64,000 nt of DNA from Lichenicola sp050954785 (GTDB lineage Bacteria > Pseudomonadota > Alphaproteobacteria > Acetobacterales > Acetobacteraceae). Numbering within the stretch: position 1 is the first letter of the stretch; each line of letters starts with the position of its first letter. The DNA lies in assembly GCA_050954785.1 (NCBI GenBank), contig JBPBQO010000093.1, forward strand, positions 79,962-143,961. The letters are read 5' to 3'. Shown piece by piece: positions 17,085 through 26,354 of this stretch. Under the pieces are notes generated by a model that worked only from the letters and a program-made list of their open reading frames with translations, was not told the origin of the DNA and did not search any database. The position numbers and the translations under genes were made by a program.

Positions 17085-18863
17085 TCAGGTTCCACTATCC
17101 GGTTGCAAACGCGGTGCCGTGGCGATCAGCGCCGCGCTGTATTCGTCCTGCGGCGCCGCGATCAGCGTGGCGGTATCGGCCAACTCCACGATCCGACCCT
17201 GCTTCAGCACCGCGATCCGATCCGCGAGCCAACTCACCGCGGCGAGGTCATGACTGATGATCACATAAGCCACATGCTCGCTGCGGCTTAAGTCGCGCAG
17301 CAGCGTCAGCAGCATCGCCTGCGTGGACACGTCGAGCGCCGAAGTCGGCTCGTCCAGCACGATAATTTCCGGACGTGCCGCCAGCGCCCGCGCGACCGCG
17401 ACGCGCTGCGCCTGTCCGCCCGAGATCTGGTACGGATAGCGCGTCGCCAGCGAGCGATCCAGCCCGACCTTGTCGAGCAGCCCGGCCACGTCCCGGTCCA
17501 GCCGCGCGCGTTCCCGAATGCCGCCGAGCCGCAACGGCTCCGCCAACGTGTCGCGAATACGCAGACGCGGGTTCAGCGACTCACGCGGGTCCTGGAACAC
17601 CACCTGGATGCGCCTGCGCGCCCGGCGCCGATCGACCACCGGCAGATCGGCCACCACCTGTCCGTCGAGCAGGATGCGTCCCTCGAACTGCAGCATGTGC
17701 AGGATCGCCCTTCCCAGCGTCGACTTGCCCGATCCGCTCTCGCCGACGATGCCGAGGCATTCCCCGCGCCGAAGCGTCAACGATACGTCCTGCAGCGACG
17801 GCGCCGCACCGCCATATCGAACGCTGACATTCTGCAGTTCCAGCAAAGGTGCCAGGTCCGGACGCAGGTCCGGCGCCGGCGCATGCCCGACAGCGAGCAC
17901 CGGAACCGGCTGCGGAAACAGGCAGGCCGCCGCCTCGTCGGCATCTCCGATCGAAGGCGGAAACCCGTCGTCGCAGGGCGGCTCCCGATGCGTGCAACGC
18001 GGTGCGAACCGGCAGCCGGGCGGGCGTGCGGCCGGATCGGGCAGGGTCCCCGGAATGCCCTGCAGCGTCGCCTGGCCGAGCCGCGGCACCGCCTTCAGCA
18101 GCGCCTGGCTGTACGGGTGGCGCGGATGCGCGAAGAACCGCCCGGCCGCTCCCCATTCGACCGCGCGCCCCGCATAGAGCACGCACAACCGGTCCGCATG
18201 CGCCTCGACGATCGACAGATCATGGGTAATGAACAGCACCCCGAGCCGGTGAGACACCTGCAGCCGGGCCAGCAGCGCCAGGATCTGCCGCGCCACCAGC
18301 GGATCGAGCCCGGTGGTCGGCTCGTCGGCGATCAGCACCTTCGGGTCGCAGGCGAGTGCCGCCGCGATCATCACCCGTTGCCGCTGTCCGCCGGAAAACT
18401 GGTGCGGATAATCGTCGAGCCGCCGCGCCGGGTCCGGCACCCCAACTTCACCCAGCAGCTCGATCGCCCGCGCCCGCGCCTGACGTCCGGTACCCCCGGC
18501 ATGCAGAAGATGCCCCTCCGCTACCTGCGCGCCGATGGTCATCGACGGGTTCAGCGCCGAGAGCGGGTTCTGGAACACCATGCCGATGCGCCCACGCAGA
18601 TCGCGCATGCGGCGTTCGTCCTGCACCAGCAGGTCGACGCCTTCGAACATCGCCCGCCCGGTCACCGTCGCACCGCGCGGCAGCAGCCGGATCGCCGCCA
18701 GCGCCGCGATCGTCTTGCCCGAACCGCTCTCCCCGACCAGCGCCGTCATCTCGCCCGGCCGGATATCGAGGTCGAGTTCCTCCAGCACCTGCACGCGTGC
18801 CCCGCCGCCATGCGCCGGCAGCGACACCCCCAGCCGTTCGAGCCGAAGCAGCGGTCCCGTCAA
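17085..18863 (-). CDS. Dual-domain peptide ABC transporter ATP-binding protein (YejF/GsiA type)
   Basis: Energises uptake by the permease pair encoded upstream. The 592-aa protein holds two full nucleotide-binding domains: NBD1 with GESGSGKT, signature FSGGQRQRV and Walker B LIADEPTTGLD; then the oligopeptide-family tail (PGCRFAPRCTHREPPC); NBD2 with GESGSGKST, ISGGQAQRV and IVLDEPTSALD. The start is a TTG at 18863 whose TTGA overlaps the stop of the preceding permease gene, a classic translational coupling. It is the last gene of the operon SBP-DppB-DppC-NBD. Confidence 0.92.
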   Translation of the reverse strand: MTGPLLRLERLGVSLPAHGGGARVQVLEELDLDIRPGEMTALVGESGSGKTIAALAAIRLLPRGATVTGRAMFEGVDLLVQDERRMRDLRGRIGMVFQNPLSALNPSMTIGAQVAEGHLLHAGGTGRQARARAIELLGEVGVPDPARRLDDYPHQFSGGQRQRVMIAAALACDPKVLIADEPTTGLDPLVARQILALLARLQVSHRLGVLFITHDLSIVEAHADRLCVLYAGRAVEWGAAGRFFAHPRHPYSQALLKAVPRLGQATLQGIPGTLPDPAARPPGCRFAPRCTHREPPCDDGFPPSIGDADEAAACLFPQPVPVLAVGHAPAPDLRPDLAPLLELQNVSVRYGGAAPSLQDVSLTLRRGECLGIVGESGSGKSTLGRAILHMLQFEGRILLDGQVVADLPVVDRRRARRRIQVVFQDPRESLNPRLRIRDTLAEPLRLGGIRERARLDRDVAGLLDKVGLDRSLATRYPYQISGGQAQRVAVARALAARPEIIVLDEPTSALDVSTQAMLLTLLRDLSRSEHVAYVIISHDLAAVSWLADRIAVLKQGRIVELADTATLIAAPQDEYSAALIATAPRLQPDSGT

Positions 18864-19729
18864 GAGGTGCGCCCCTGTCGCGCCAGCAGCCCCTGGCCGA
18901 TCAGCGACGCCGACAGCAGGGACGCGAAGATCAGCAGCCCCGGCGGCAGGATCAGCCACCACGGGTCGAGCGCCACCAGTTGCAGCGCGCTTTCCAGCAG
19001 CCCGCCCCAACTGGTCTCCGGCGGCTGCACCCCGAGCCCGAGGAACGACAGCGCCGACAGCACCAGGATCATGTCCCCGACCAGGAAGGTGAAGTTCACC
19101 ACCAGCACCGGCGCCATCACCCGCAGCAGGTGCGTGGTGGCAATATGCAGGAAGCCGGCACCCATCTGCCGCGATGCCAGGATGAATTCGCGATCACGTT
19201 GCGCCAGCGTCTCGTTGCGTACCAGCCGTGCCAAAGGCGGCCAGGAGATCAGACCGAGCAGCAGGATCAGCGACGGCGTCGCCAGCTTCAGGATCGACGC
19301 GAAAAATATCAGCACCACCAGGCCCGGCAGCGCCAGCACCGCGTCCAGCAGCCGCATCAGGATGCTGTCGACCCAGCGCGGCGCCAGCCCGGAGCCGAGC
19401 CCATACACCAGCCCGGCCACGAAAGTGATCACCGCCGCCGGCAGCGCCACCAGCAGCGTCGAGCGCCCGGCATCGAGCAGCCGCGCCAGCGCATCGCGGC
19501 CGATCTCGTCTGTTCCCAGCGGAAACATCCGGCCCGGCGCGGTCAGCGTCGATGTCGGATGCAGCGCATACGGATCGGCGGTGTATGCCAGCGGCAGCAG
19601 GAAGCAGAGGCCGACGATCAGCAGCGCCAGCCCGATGCCGACACCCAGCACGCCGGAATTCCGCACGCCGACGATCCGCCCGAGCATGACCGACGCACTG
19701 CGGCCCGATATGGCCACGATCTCAGGCAT
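18860..19729 (-). CDS. Peptide ABC transporter permease, DppC type
   Basis: A 289-aa inner-membrane subunit with about six TM helices. It has the DppC family N-terminal signature PLGTDEIGRDALARLLDAGRST and the EAA loop region around ILASRQMGAGFLHIATTHLLR, which contacts the ATPase. Its 5' end overlaps the DppB gene by 8 bp and its 3' end overlaps the ATPase start by 4 bp, so subunit ratios are probably set by coupling. Confidence 0.92.
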   Translation of the reverse strand: MPEIVAISGRSASVMLGRIVGVRNSGVLGVGIGLALLIVGLCFLLPLAYTADPYALHPTSTLTAPGRMFPLGTDEIGRDALARLLDAGRSTLLVALPAAVITFVAGLVYGLGSGLAPRWVDSILMRLLDAVLALPGLVVLIFFASILKLATPSLILLLGLISWPPLARLVRNETLAQRDREFILASRQMGAGFLHIATTHLLRVMAPVLVVNFTFLVGDMILVLSALSFLGLGVQPPETSWGGLLESALQLVALDPWWLILPPGLLIFASLLSASLIGQGLLARQGRTS

Positions 19730-20675
19730 AACCGGTCCGTGGATCGAGCAGCCCGTTGACCACGTCCGCCAGCAAATTGCCCAGCACGGTCAGCACGCCG
19801 ATTACCAGCACGATGCCGACCACCACCGGATAATCCTGCGAGATGGCGGACTGCCACAGCAGCCAGCCGAGTCCGGGGTAGGCGAACACGCTCTCGGTGA
19901 CGATGCCGCCGGCAAAGATCGCCGGCAGCGACAGCCCCAGGATCGTCACCAGCGGCCGCAGCGCATTGCGCAGCACGTGCCGGAGCAGGATGCGCATCGG
20001 CGATGCCCCACGCGCCAGCGCCGACCGGACATAGTCGCGCCCGAGTTCCTCATGCACCGACTGCGCGAAGTAGCGCGACAGCGGCGCCACCGTGAACAGG
20101 GTGATGGTGATCGCCGGCAGGGCCAGGTGCGACAGGGTGGCGCCGATCGTCTGATGGTCGAGGCGCAGATCCTCGAGGCCGCCCGCCGGAAACCAGCCAA
20201 GCCCCATCGAGAACCACAGGATCAGCAGGGTGCCGCTGAAGAAAGTCGGGATTGCATACAGACTGAGTTCGAGTGCCCCGATCGAACGCCCGATCCGCCC
20301 CGAATAATACACGCCGTGCGCCAGTCCCAGCGCCAGCGAGATCAGCAGGCTGGCGCCAAGCGACACGAGCTGCAGCGCCAACGTGTTGCGCTCGTACGCC
20401 AGCAGCATCTGCCCGACCGGACGACTATAAATGTAGGACGACCCCAACTGCCCATGCGCCAGGCTCCACAGCCAGTTCAGATATTGCCGCCACAACGGCA
20501 GGTCGAGCCCGAAGCCGTGGTTGAGAGCTGCCACCGCCGCCGGCTTGGCGCCCGGCCCGAGAATGGAATAGGCCGGCCCGCCCGGCGTGATGTGGATCAG
20601 CACGAACGCGACGCTTACCAGGATCAGCAGCGACAGGATCGCCGCCCTGAACCGTCGCTCAAGCGTGCGGAACAT
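19722..20675 (-). CDS. Peptide ABC transporter permease, DppB type
   Basis: A 317-aa inner-membrane subunit. Family landmarks: N-terminal TM and HITPGGPAYSILG, WRQYLNWLWSLAHGQLGSSYIYSRPV, the EAA loop DYVRSALARGASPMRILLRHVLRNAL, and C-terminal LADVVNGLLDPRTGYA. Overlaps the substrate-binding gene (17 bp) and the DppC gene (8 bp). Confidence 0.92.
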   Translation of the reverse strand: MFRTLERRFRAAILSLLILVSVAFVLIHITPGGPAYSILGPGAKPAAVAALNHGFGLDLPLWRQYLNWLWSLAHGQLGSSYIYSRPVGQMLLAYERNTLALQLVSLGASLLISLALGLAHGVYYSGRIGRSIGALELSLYAIPTFFSGTLLILWFSMGLGWFPAGGLEDLRLDHQTIGATLSHLALPAITITLFTVAPLSRYFAQSVHEELGRDYVRSALARGASPMRILLRHVLRNALRPLVTILGLSLPAIFAGGIVTESVFAYPGLGWLLWQSAISQDYPVVVGIVLVIGVLTVLGNLLADVVNGLLDPRTGYA

Positions 20676-22359
20676 GCGCGCTCCCGGCCCGGGTCACATC
20701 CGCCGGGCATGCCAGCGGCCCCGACAAGGTCAGCAATTCCGCCGACCACATCCCGTTCGGACTGAGAAAGTCGGCGACGCCGCCGATTCCGGGACGAACC
20801 AGCACGTTCGGCGTGCCGACGGGCAGATACAGATGCGGCTGCTTCTCGGCGGTATAATCCTGCACCGTATGCAGCGGGCCATCGCCGGAACCGAACATCA
20901 CGTTGCGGTTGAGCGCGTCCATGTGCGCATCGATGAAGTGCCCGAAATTCTCCGAACCATCCGACGAAAAGAAGTCATGCACGTCCGGATAACTCTCGAC
21001 CGACCAGATCAGCGTCGACAGGTCCCAATCGTGACCATTTCCTGACATCGTCGCCAACAACTGGTTGAAGCCAACCAACTGGATCGAGACATCCATTCCG
21101 ACCGTGCGCAGATCGCGCTGCATCACCTGCGCCTGAAGTATTCCCGGAACGCTTTCGGACGATGTCATGATGTTGAAGGCGAGTCGGTGACCGCCCTTGA
21201 TCATGATTCCGTCCACTCCAGGCTTCCAGCCATCCGTTTGCAAAGCCGCGCGTGCGGCAGCGGGATCGAACGAGAGTTCGGGATATCCGGTATGTGCAGC
21301 ATCCGATTGCATGTCGAACATAGATGGCGGCACCGGGCCATGGTCGATCGCAGCTTGGCCGTGGAACACCAAGTTGACGATCTCCTTCTGGTCGATACCG
21401 CGCACGATCGCCCGTCGTACCGCGTCGTCCGCCATGAACGGCGCATTCCGGGAGCGGAAATTGAAATAGCCGTCGCCATACGCGAAGTTCGGCATGAGGT
21501 GCACGGTCTCGAAGCCCGGCAACCGGTCCATCATGCCCGAGAGCAGGAAAGGAATGTTGGCCATGTCGAGGCCGCCGGACCGCAACTCCTCGAGGGCCGT
21601 GGTCCCGTTCGGGAATGCGAAGATCAATCGCCTTATGCTTGGATGCCTGCCGCCATAAAGCGGGTTGGGCTCCATGACGATGTGTCGGCCGAGCGCATAA
21701 CTCTTGAGCAGGAACGCGCCATCGGACACCGCGAACAACGTCGGATCGGTCTGGCGCCGCCGCATCTCGACCACGCTCATGCCATCGAACACGTGTTTCG
21801 GAAGCGGAAAGAAGATATTGCCCAGGCCCATCGGGATGAACCAGCGCGGGTTCACCTTTCGGGTCATCCGCAACAGCACCTGATGCGACGACAGCGCTGT
21901 GGCGCTCGCCACCAGCGTCGGCATCCCGCCGGTACCGTAATAGGCGTAGCCGGCGCCTAGCCGATGGATCAGGTCGATGGTGAACAGCAGGTCGTCCGAG
22001 GTGATCGGCACCCCATCGGACCAGCGCCAGTCATGCAGGGTGACCACGAAGCTCAGGCCATCGTCCGGCGTGGTGACATCGGCGGCAAGACTGCGCTCCC
22101 AATCCGGCCTGCCGTGCCGATCGATCCAGACTAGCGGCTTGTAGATCTGCTGGATGACCTCGTGGGCTCCGAGTGCCGTCGTCAGCATTGGGTTGAATGA
22201 CGTGATTGTAGCCGAACTGCCAGCGCCGAGCGCCGTCGGCACGATGACAGTGCCGCAAGAGGCCGATGTCGCTGCGTGCGTAGCTGGCGGCATGGCCATC
22301 GCAGTCAACGTAAAGAAGGCCGCAGCCGCAAGACACCGGAGAGAAAGTGAGACAGGCAC
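20659..22359 (-). CDS. Periplasmic peptide/solute-binding protein (SBP family 5)
   Basis: A 566-aa exported receptor. The signal peptide runs from MPVSLSLRCLAAAAFF to THA-ATS. SBP_bac_5 features: LTTALGAHEVIQQIYKPLVWID, LAADVTTPDDGLSFVVTLHDWRWSDGVPITSDDL, and AVRRAIVRGIDQKEIVNLVFHG. The length suits dipeptide/oligopeptide receptors; the ligand cannot be assigned. It is the first gene of the four-gene importer operon, 19 bp downstream of the UDG-like gene on the same strand, so the operon may extend back through the sirtuin cluster. Confidence 0.9.
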   Translation of the reverse strand: MPVSLSLRCLAAAAFFTLTAMAMPPATHAATSASCGTVIVPTALGAGSSATITSFNPMLTTALGAHEVIQQIYKPLVWIDRHGRPDWERSLAADVTTPDDGLSFVVTLHDWRWSDGVPITSDDLLFTIDLIHRLGAGYAYYGTGGMPTLVASATALSSHQVLLRMTRKVNPRWFIPMGLGNIFFPLPKHVFDGMSVVEMRRRQTDPTLFAVSDGAFLLKSYALGRHIVMEPNPLYGGRHPSIRRLIFAFPNGTTALEELRSGGLDMANIPFLLSGMMDRLPGFETVHLMPNFAYGDGYFNFRSRNAPFMADDAVRRAIVRGIDQKEIVNLVFHGQAAIDHGPVPPSMFDMQSDAAHTGYPELSFDPAAARAALQTDGWKPGVDGIMIKGGHRLAFNIMTSSESVPGILQAQVMQRDLRTVGMDVSIQLVGFNQLLATMSGNGHDWDLSTLIWSVESYPDVHDFFSSDGSENFGHFIDAHMDALNRNVMFGSGDGPLHTVQDYTAEKQPHLYLPVGTPNVLVRPGIGGVADFLSPNGMWSAELLTLSGPLACPADVTRAGSAHVPHA

Positions 22360-22378
22360 GACAGCGGTGGTGCCAGAG

Positions 22379-22978
22379 CTACACGCTCATGTCCAGCGCG
22401 CATGCCACCTCTGCCTTGAGCGCAGGAAGAACCTCCGTGGTAAACCACGGATTGCGCTTTTCCCAGACCTCGGTGCGCCATGACGGGTGCGGCAACGGAA
22501 AATACCGCGGCAGATACGAGCGAAACTCCTTTACCCGCCCGGTCATCGGGCCGGCCCCCAGCACATGTACCTGCGCATAGGTTCCGATCAGCAGCGTCAG
22601 CCTGATGTCCGGCATCAGTGCCAGCACCCGGTCCCGCCAGATCGGCGCGCATTCCGGTCGCGGTGGACAATCCCCGCCTTGCGGCAACCGTCCCGGATAG
22701 CACAGCCCCATCGGCATGATCGCCATCCGGCTGTTGTCGTAGAACACCTGCTTATCCAGCCCGAGCCAGTTCCTCAGCCGGTCGCCGGACGCATCCCAGA
22801 ACGAGATGCCCTTCTCGTGCACTTTCGTCCCCGGCGCCTGGCTGGCGATCAGCACCCGTGCCGTCGACGATACATGCAGGATCGGCCTGGGTCCGAGCGG
22901 CAGATGCGGCGCGCACACGCGGCAGGCCCTGACCTCGGCCACCAGCCGCGCCAGCGCTTCCTCCGGCGTGCCGGTCAT
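22379..22978 (-). CDS. Uracil-DNA glycosylase-family protein
   Basis: A 199-aa protein. Motif 1 is SQAPGTKVHEKGISFWDASGDRLR and the C-terminal motif is LPHPSWR; between them lie VLIASQAPG and LTLLIGTYAQVHVLG strands of the UDG fold. Four or more Cys residues (CRVC near the N-terminus; MGLCYPG and CPPRPEC in the middle) could hold an Fe-S cluster as in family 4 enzymes, but the spacing is not canonical. The ATG at 22978 overlaps the stop of the sirtuin gene as ATGA. It probably excises deaminated bases; activity is not certain because this sub-branch is largely uncharacterised. Confidence 0.8.
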   Translation of the reverse strand: MTGTPEEALARLVAEVRACRVCAPHLPLGPRPILHVSSTARVLIASQAPGTKVHEKGISFWDASGDRLRNWLGLDKQVFYDNSRMAIMPMGLCYPGRLPQGGDCPPRPECAPIWRDRVLALMPDIRLTLLIGTYAQVHVLGAGPMTGRVKEFRSYLPRYFPLPHPSWRTEVWEKRNPWFTTEVLPALKAEVACALDMSV

Positions 22979-23670
22979 CGCCCCAGCAGCTCGTCCACGA
23001 ACGCCGGAACCAGCCTGGTCGCCGGTCCGGTCAGGCTGTCGTCGAACTGCGTCCAGCCGTCGGACGGTTCCAGGTTGAGCTCGACCGTGCGGGCATGACC
23101 CGATGCCATCTGCACGAAGCCCGCGGCCGGATACACCGTGCCCGAGGTGCCGATCGAGACGAACAGGTCGCACCCCATAAGCGCCTGTTCGATCGCCTCC
23201 ATGTGCAGCGGCATCTCGCCGAACCACACGACGTCCGGGCGCAGGCAGGCCTGTCCGCAAACGGGGCAGGGCGTTTCCGCCAAAATCGGATCCGTCCAGA
23301 CAGGCGCCGCCTCGCACGCCATGCATCGCGCGCGTCCGAGCTCGCCATGCATGTGCAGCAGACGCCGGCTTCCGGCGCGCTCGTGCAGGTCGTCCACGTT
23401 CTGCGTCACCACCAGCAGCTCGCCGTCGAACTCGGAGTCCAGCCGGGCGAGGGCGATATGCGCCGCATTGGGCATCACCGACGGCAACTGCGCCCGGCGC
23501 GCATTATAGAACGCCTGCACGCGGGCCGGATCGCGTGCGAAGGCTTCCGGCGTAGCGACATCCTCGATCCGCACCTGCGACCAGACCCCGCCCGCATCGC
23601 GGAACGTGTGCAGCCCCGATTCCTGGCTGATGCCGGCCCCGGTCAGGATCACGACGCGCCTTGGCGACAT
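22975..23670 (-). CDS. cobB: NAD-dependent protein deacylase (sirtuin)
   Basis: A 231-aa class III sirtuin. GAGISQESGLHTFRD binds NAD; TQNVDDLHERAG and LHMHGELGRARC carry the catalytic His; two CxxC pairs (CMAC, CPVC) bind zinc; IGTSGTVYPAAGF and LNLEPSDG close the NAD pocket. The FYNARR segment has the Tyr-x-x-Arg pair that marks desuccinylase/demalonylase activity in SIRT5 and CobB. The start at 23670 is chosen because homology begins at MSPRRVVILTGAGIS; 10 bp separate it from the upstream gene. Confidence 0.93.
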   Translation of the reverse strand: MSPRRVVILTGAGISQESGLHTFRDAGGVWSQVRIEDVATPEAFARDPARVQAFYNARRAQLPSVMPNAAHIALARLDSEFDGELLVVTQNVDDLHERAGSRRLLHMHGELGRARCMACEAAPVWTDPILAETPCPVCGQACLRPDVVWFGEMPLHMEAIEQALMGCDLFVSIGTSGTVYPAAGFVQMASGHARTVELNLEPSDGWTQFDDSLTGPATRLVPAFVDELLGR

Positions 23671-23680
23671 GATGGGCAGG

Positions 23681-24208
23681 CTACGGCTCGTCGGTCGGCG
23701 ACGGGACCTCACCGATCGTGAAGATGACGATCCGCTGCCCCGCATGCGCGAAATACAGTGAGCACGGCACCAGCGCTCCATCGGTCATCGGCTGGGTCGC
23801 CGAGGTCAGGTCGAACTGTGCCGTGACCGGATCCGACCTTCCATGCAGCGATGCCGGCAGATCCAGGCCGTTCTGCGGTGCATGGCTGGCGTTCGGGTCC
23901 TGCTGACGGGCCTGCACGGCCTGTTGCTGGGAGAGCGTCGGTTCCTGGACATCGCGATGCAGGGTGCCGTTGCGCAGCGCCACCTGGCCGATCGCCGGAC
24001 ATTCGACCCGGATCAGCCTGTCGGGCGCGCCGCCCAGATTGATGATCCGTGTATCGAGCAGCGCCGATGAATGGGCCGGGTCGCCTTGTCCCCAGGACGG
24101 CCCGATCTGCACCGGCCCGGAGACCTGGCTGACCGCCCATGCCGGCCCGACGCCGCCGAGCGCCAAGAGCAGCACCGCGGCACTGGTGAGACCTCTAGAC
24201 GAGTTCAT
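23681..24208 (-). CDS. Exported PCuAC/DUF461-like protein lacking the copper motif
   Basis: A 175-aa periplasmic protein with a clear signal peptide (MNSSRGLTSAAVLLLALGG, cleavage near AWA-VSQ). IINLGGAPDRLIRVECPAIGQVALRN resembles the N-terminal strands of PCu(A)C copper chaperones (nxGx.DrLvgvssPaa..velH), and PCSLYFAHAGQRIVIFTIGEV resembles their last strands. The canonical H(M)x10Mx21HxM copper set is not visible, so the fold is suggested but copper binding is doubtful. It overlaps the cyclic phosphodiesterase gene by 14 bp. Confidence 0.55.
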   Translation of the reverse strand: MNSSRGLTSAAVLLLALGGVGPAWAVSQVSGPVQIGPSWGQGDPAHSSALLDTRIINLGGAPDRLIRVECPAIGQVALRNGTLHRDVQEPTLSQQQAVQARQQDPNASHAPQNGLDLPASLHGRSDPVTAQFDLTSATQPMTDGALVPCSLYFAHAGQRIVIFTIGEVPSPTDEP

Positions 24209-24734
24209 AATCGACCTCCGCTGTGTAGACCGGCCGGTCAGGCCCCGGCTGGGAGCTGAACAGGGTGAAGCTGTCGATGACAACGCTGTCGGTGCGCAGC
24301 AGGTTGTGCGCCTGCATCCAGCCGGCAAGGACCGGTTCCGGCACCTGGTCGACCCGCGCCAGCGACACGTGCGGCTGAAATCGCCTCCGCTCCGGTGCGA
24401 TGCCGACGCGTTGCAACGCGTTCTCGATCTTGCACCGCAGATGGTCGAGCGGCTCGTTCCGCGCAACGCCGGCGCATAAGGTGGCGGTGCCGCGTGGCCC
24501 GGCGCGGGTGAACATACCGGTCTGCTGGAGCGCCAGATCGAACCGCCGGCCCCGCAGGCTCCGGAGTGCATGGTCGATCTCGTCCGCCACATCCGGCCGC
24601 GTTTCGCCGATGAAGCGCAAGGTGAGGTGGATGTTCTCCGGAGCCACCCATAGTGCGCCGGGCAGGCTGCCATAGAGCCCGGCCAGCCTCTGGCGCAGGC
24701 TTCGAGGCAGGTCGATAGCGACGAACAGCCGCAT
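24195..24734 (-). CDS. thpR: RNA 2',3'-cyclic phosphodiesterase (LigT/ThpR family)
   Basis: A 179-aa 2H phosphoesterase. The two HxTx/HxSx motifs are visible: ENIHLTLRFIGE (about residues 34-45) and FQPHVSLARVD (about residues 117-127), with the family N-terminus MRLFVAIDLP. It hydrolyses 2',3'-cyclic phosphate ends of RNA. Overlaps the PCuAC-like gene and is followed by the sirtuin and UDG-like genes on the same strand. Confidence 0.93.
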   Translation of the reverse strand: MRLFVAIDLPRSLRQRLAGLYGSLPGALWVAPENIHLTLRFIGETRPDVADEIDHALRSLRGRRFDLALQQTGMFTRAGPRGTATLCAGVARNEPLDHLRCKIENALQRVGIAPERRRFQPHVSLARVDQVPEPVLAGWMQAHNLLRTDSVVIDSFTLFSSQPGPDRPVYTAEVDYELV

Positions 24735-24746
24735 CCCGAGCCGGGC

Positions 24747-24917
24747 CTATCGTGCGCGACGCGGCCGAGAGAACAGCAGCACGACCGCGGCCAGGATCGC
24801 CAGCATGACCCCGGTGCGGGTCGAGGCGTGCCGTGACGATCGTGCGGCGTCCGGAATGGGCCGTATCGGTGCCTGCAGCAGGGTGGTTCTGTCTCGTCGA
24901 TTGGACGCGCTGGGCAT
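24747..24917 (-). CDS. Possible small membrane protein
   Basis: A 56-aa frame 12 bp upstream of thpR. It has a basic central part and a C-terminal TM segment VMLAILAAVVLLF, then an arginine-rich end SRPRRAR, which would place the tail in the cytoplasm. The ATG at 24917 has GGAGG only 14 bp away, and a TTG start at 24959 would add 14 residues. The tidy TM plus positive stop-transfer end argues for a real gene, but I recognise no family. The remainder up to 25174 shows nothing. Confidence 0.4.
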   Translation of the reverse strand: MPSASNRRDRTTLLQAPIRPIPDAARSSRHASTRTGVMLAILAAVVLLFSRPRRAR

Positions 24918-25174
24918 GCCTGGACCGATTGCCTCCACGATTCGCGACCGTGCTACCAACCTGCAGTGGAGACCGGGACCGACGTATCACGATCGAACCG
25001 TGCCCGTGCGGCAATCGGCGGTCAACGGCCGTTCCGATGACGTCTCGTCGAAGCTGCATCCGGCCGAGTTTCGTGTCAGTATCTTGCTGGCAACCACTTG
25101 TCCTTGACCTGCATCACGGAAACTCCAACATACGTTAAGACGACCGGGATTGCCCGGCGGACAGGAAAACACAC

Positions 25175-25954
25175 ATGGCGTTCGTTCCCGACTATCGCAC
25201 CACCTCTCGCGCTGCTGGCGCGGGCGCCCAGTCCGGGGCCGTGGATCTCGGGCTGCGTGCCTACATGCTGCGCGTCTACAACTGGATGACCTCCGGCCTC
25301 GTGCTCACCGGGCTGGTCGCCTACGGCATCGCCCATAGCGCGCTGGCAGGTCTGTTCCACCAGCTCGTCATGACGCAGTCCGGCAACATGGTCATGAAGC
25401 CGACCATGCTCGGCATCGTGTCGATCTTCTTGCCACTCGCCTTCGTGCTGGTGCTGAGCTTCGGCGTGAACAAGCTGACCAAGACCGCGGCACAGACGTT
25501 GTTCTGGGCATTCTGCGCGGCCATGGGCATCAGCCTGACCAACATCTTCTACGTCTATACCGACATGTCGATCGTACGGGTGTTCTTCATCACCGCCGCG
25601 ACGTTCGGCGCGATGAGCCTGTACGGCTACACGACGAAGGCGGACCTCACCAAGCTCGGCTCGTTCCTGATCATGGGCGTGTTCGGCATCCTGATCGCGA
25701 TGCTGGTGAACATGTTTCTGCACAGTGCGGCGCTTTATCTCGCCGTGAGCATCCTCGGCGTGCTGATCTTCACCGGCCTGACCGCCTTCGACACGCAGCG
25801 GATCAAGTGGAACTACCTGCAGTTCGCCAACTATGAAGGCGCCGACGGCGCAGCGAAGCGCAGCGTCTACGACGCGCTGACCCTGTATCTGAACTTCATC
25901 AACCTGTTCACCTTCCTGCTGCAGCTTACCGGCACCCGTAGCAGCAACAACTGA
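25175..25954 (+). CDS. Bax-inhibitor-1/YccA-family membrane protein
   Basis: A 259-aa inner-membrane protein with seven hydrophobic helices. Family markers: LRAYMLRVYNWMTSGLVLTGL at TM1, GISLTNIFYVYTD, FGAMSLYGYTTKADLTKLGSFL and the C-terminal GLTAFDTQRIK plus LTLYLNFINLFTFLLQL. Relatives act as pH-gated calcium leak channels or FtsH modulators. A strong terminator follows. Confidence 0.93.
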   Translation: MAFVPDYRTTSRAAGAGAQSGAVDLGLRAYMLRVYNWMTSGLVLTGLVAYGIAHSALAGLFHQLVMTQSGNMVMKPTMLGIVSIFLPLAFVLVLSFGVNKLTKTAAQTLFWAFCAAMGISLTNIFYVYTDMSIVRVFFITAATFGAMSLYGYTTKADLTKLGSFLIMGVFGILIAMLVNMFLHSAALYLAVSILGVLIFTGLTAFDTQRIKWNYLQFANYEGADGAAKRSVYDALTLYLNFINLFTFLLQLTGTRSSNN

Positions 25955-25981
25955 TCCGTCCGCCACTGCCGAGCCTGCCCG

Positions 25982-26010
25982 ATCCCCGGCCTTTCAGGCC
26001 GGGGATTTTC
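25982..26010 (+). terminator. Rho-independent terminator after the BI-1/YccA gene
   Basis: Perfect 10-bp stem ATCCCCGGCC (25982-25991) / GGCCGGGGAT (25997-26006), 5-nt loop TTTCA, followed by TTTT (26006-26009, overlapping the last stem base). Confidence 0.92.
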
Positions 26011-26304
26011 GTATGCGCACTGTGCGGCGTGCCGCCCCGGGACCTCTACCGGTGCTCCACCACACGTCCCCGGCTGAACGACGGTCAGGCGGCACCGGCA
26101 GATCTCGATATCCTCATCGCGAAGGATCACGGATTGTCGGTGTCGGAGCAGACTTTATCGACCGACGACCGTTCCATCGCGGGCAAGACGATGCGCTTAG
26201 CTAGACAGTAGACGAGTTGCGGTTGGGAGCGATCGGGCACCAGGCCGAGGCGGCGCCTCTGGAACAACGCAGGGACGAGGGGATCAAGTCTCGCAAAGCG
26301 GCAT

Positions 26305-26339
26305 GGACATTCCGGCCGGCAGCACCCGCCGGAATGTCC
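26305..26339. terminator. 12-bp stem hairpin downstream of carD
   Basis: GGACATTCCGGC (26305-26316) pairs with GCCGGAATGTCC (26328-26339), 11-nt loop, 15 bp past the carD stop. No U tract follows on either strand, so it is an atypical terminator or RNA-stabilising hairpin. The rest of 26011-26354 shows no gene I can support. Confidence 0.5.
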
Positions 26340-26354
26340 GCTAGAGTAGGCAGG

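Noticed and set aside
17697..20765. A 1022-codon plus-strand open frame opposite the peptide ABC operon
   Set aside because: Arg/Gln/Pro-rich translation with no family features, fully antisense to three well-supported genes; a GC-bias shadow.
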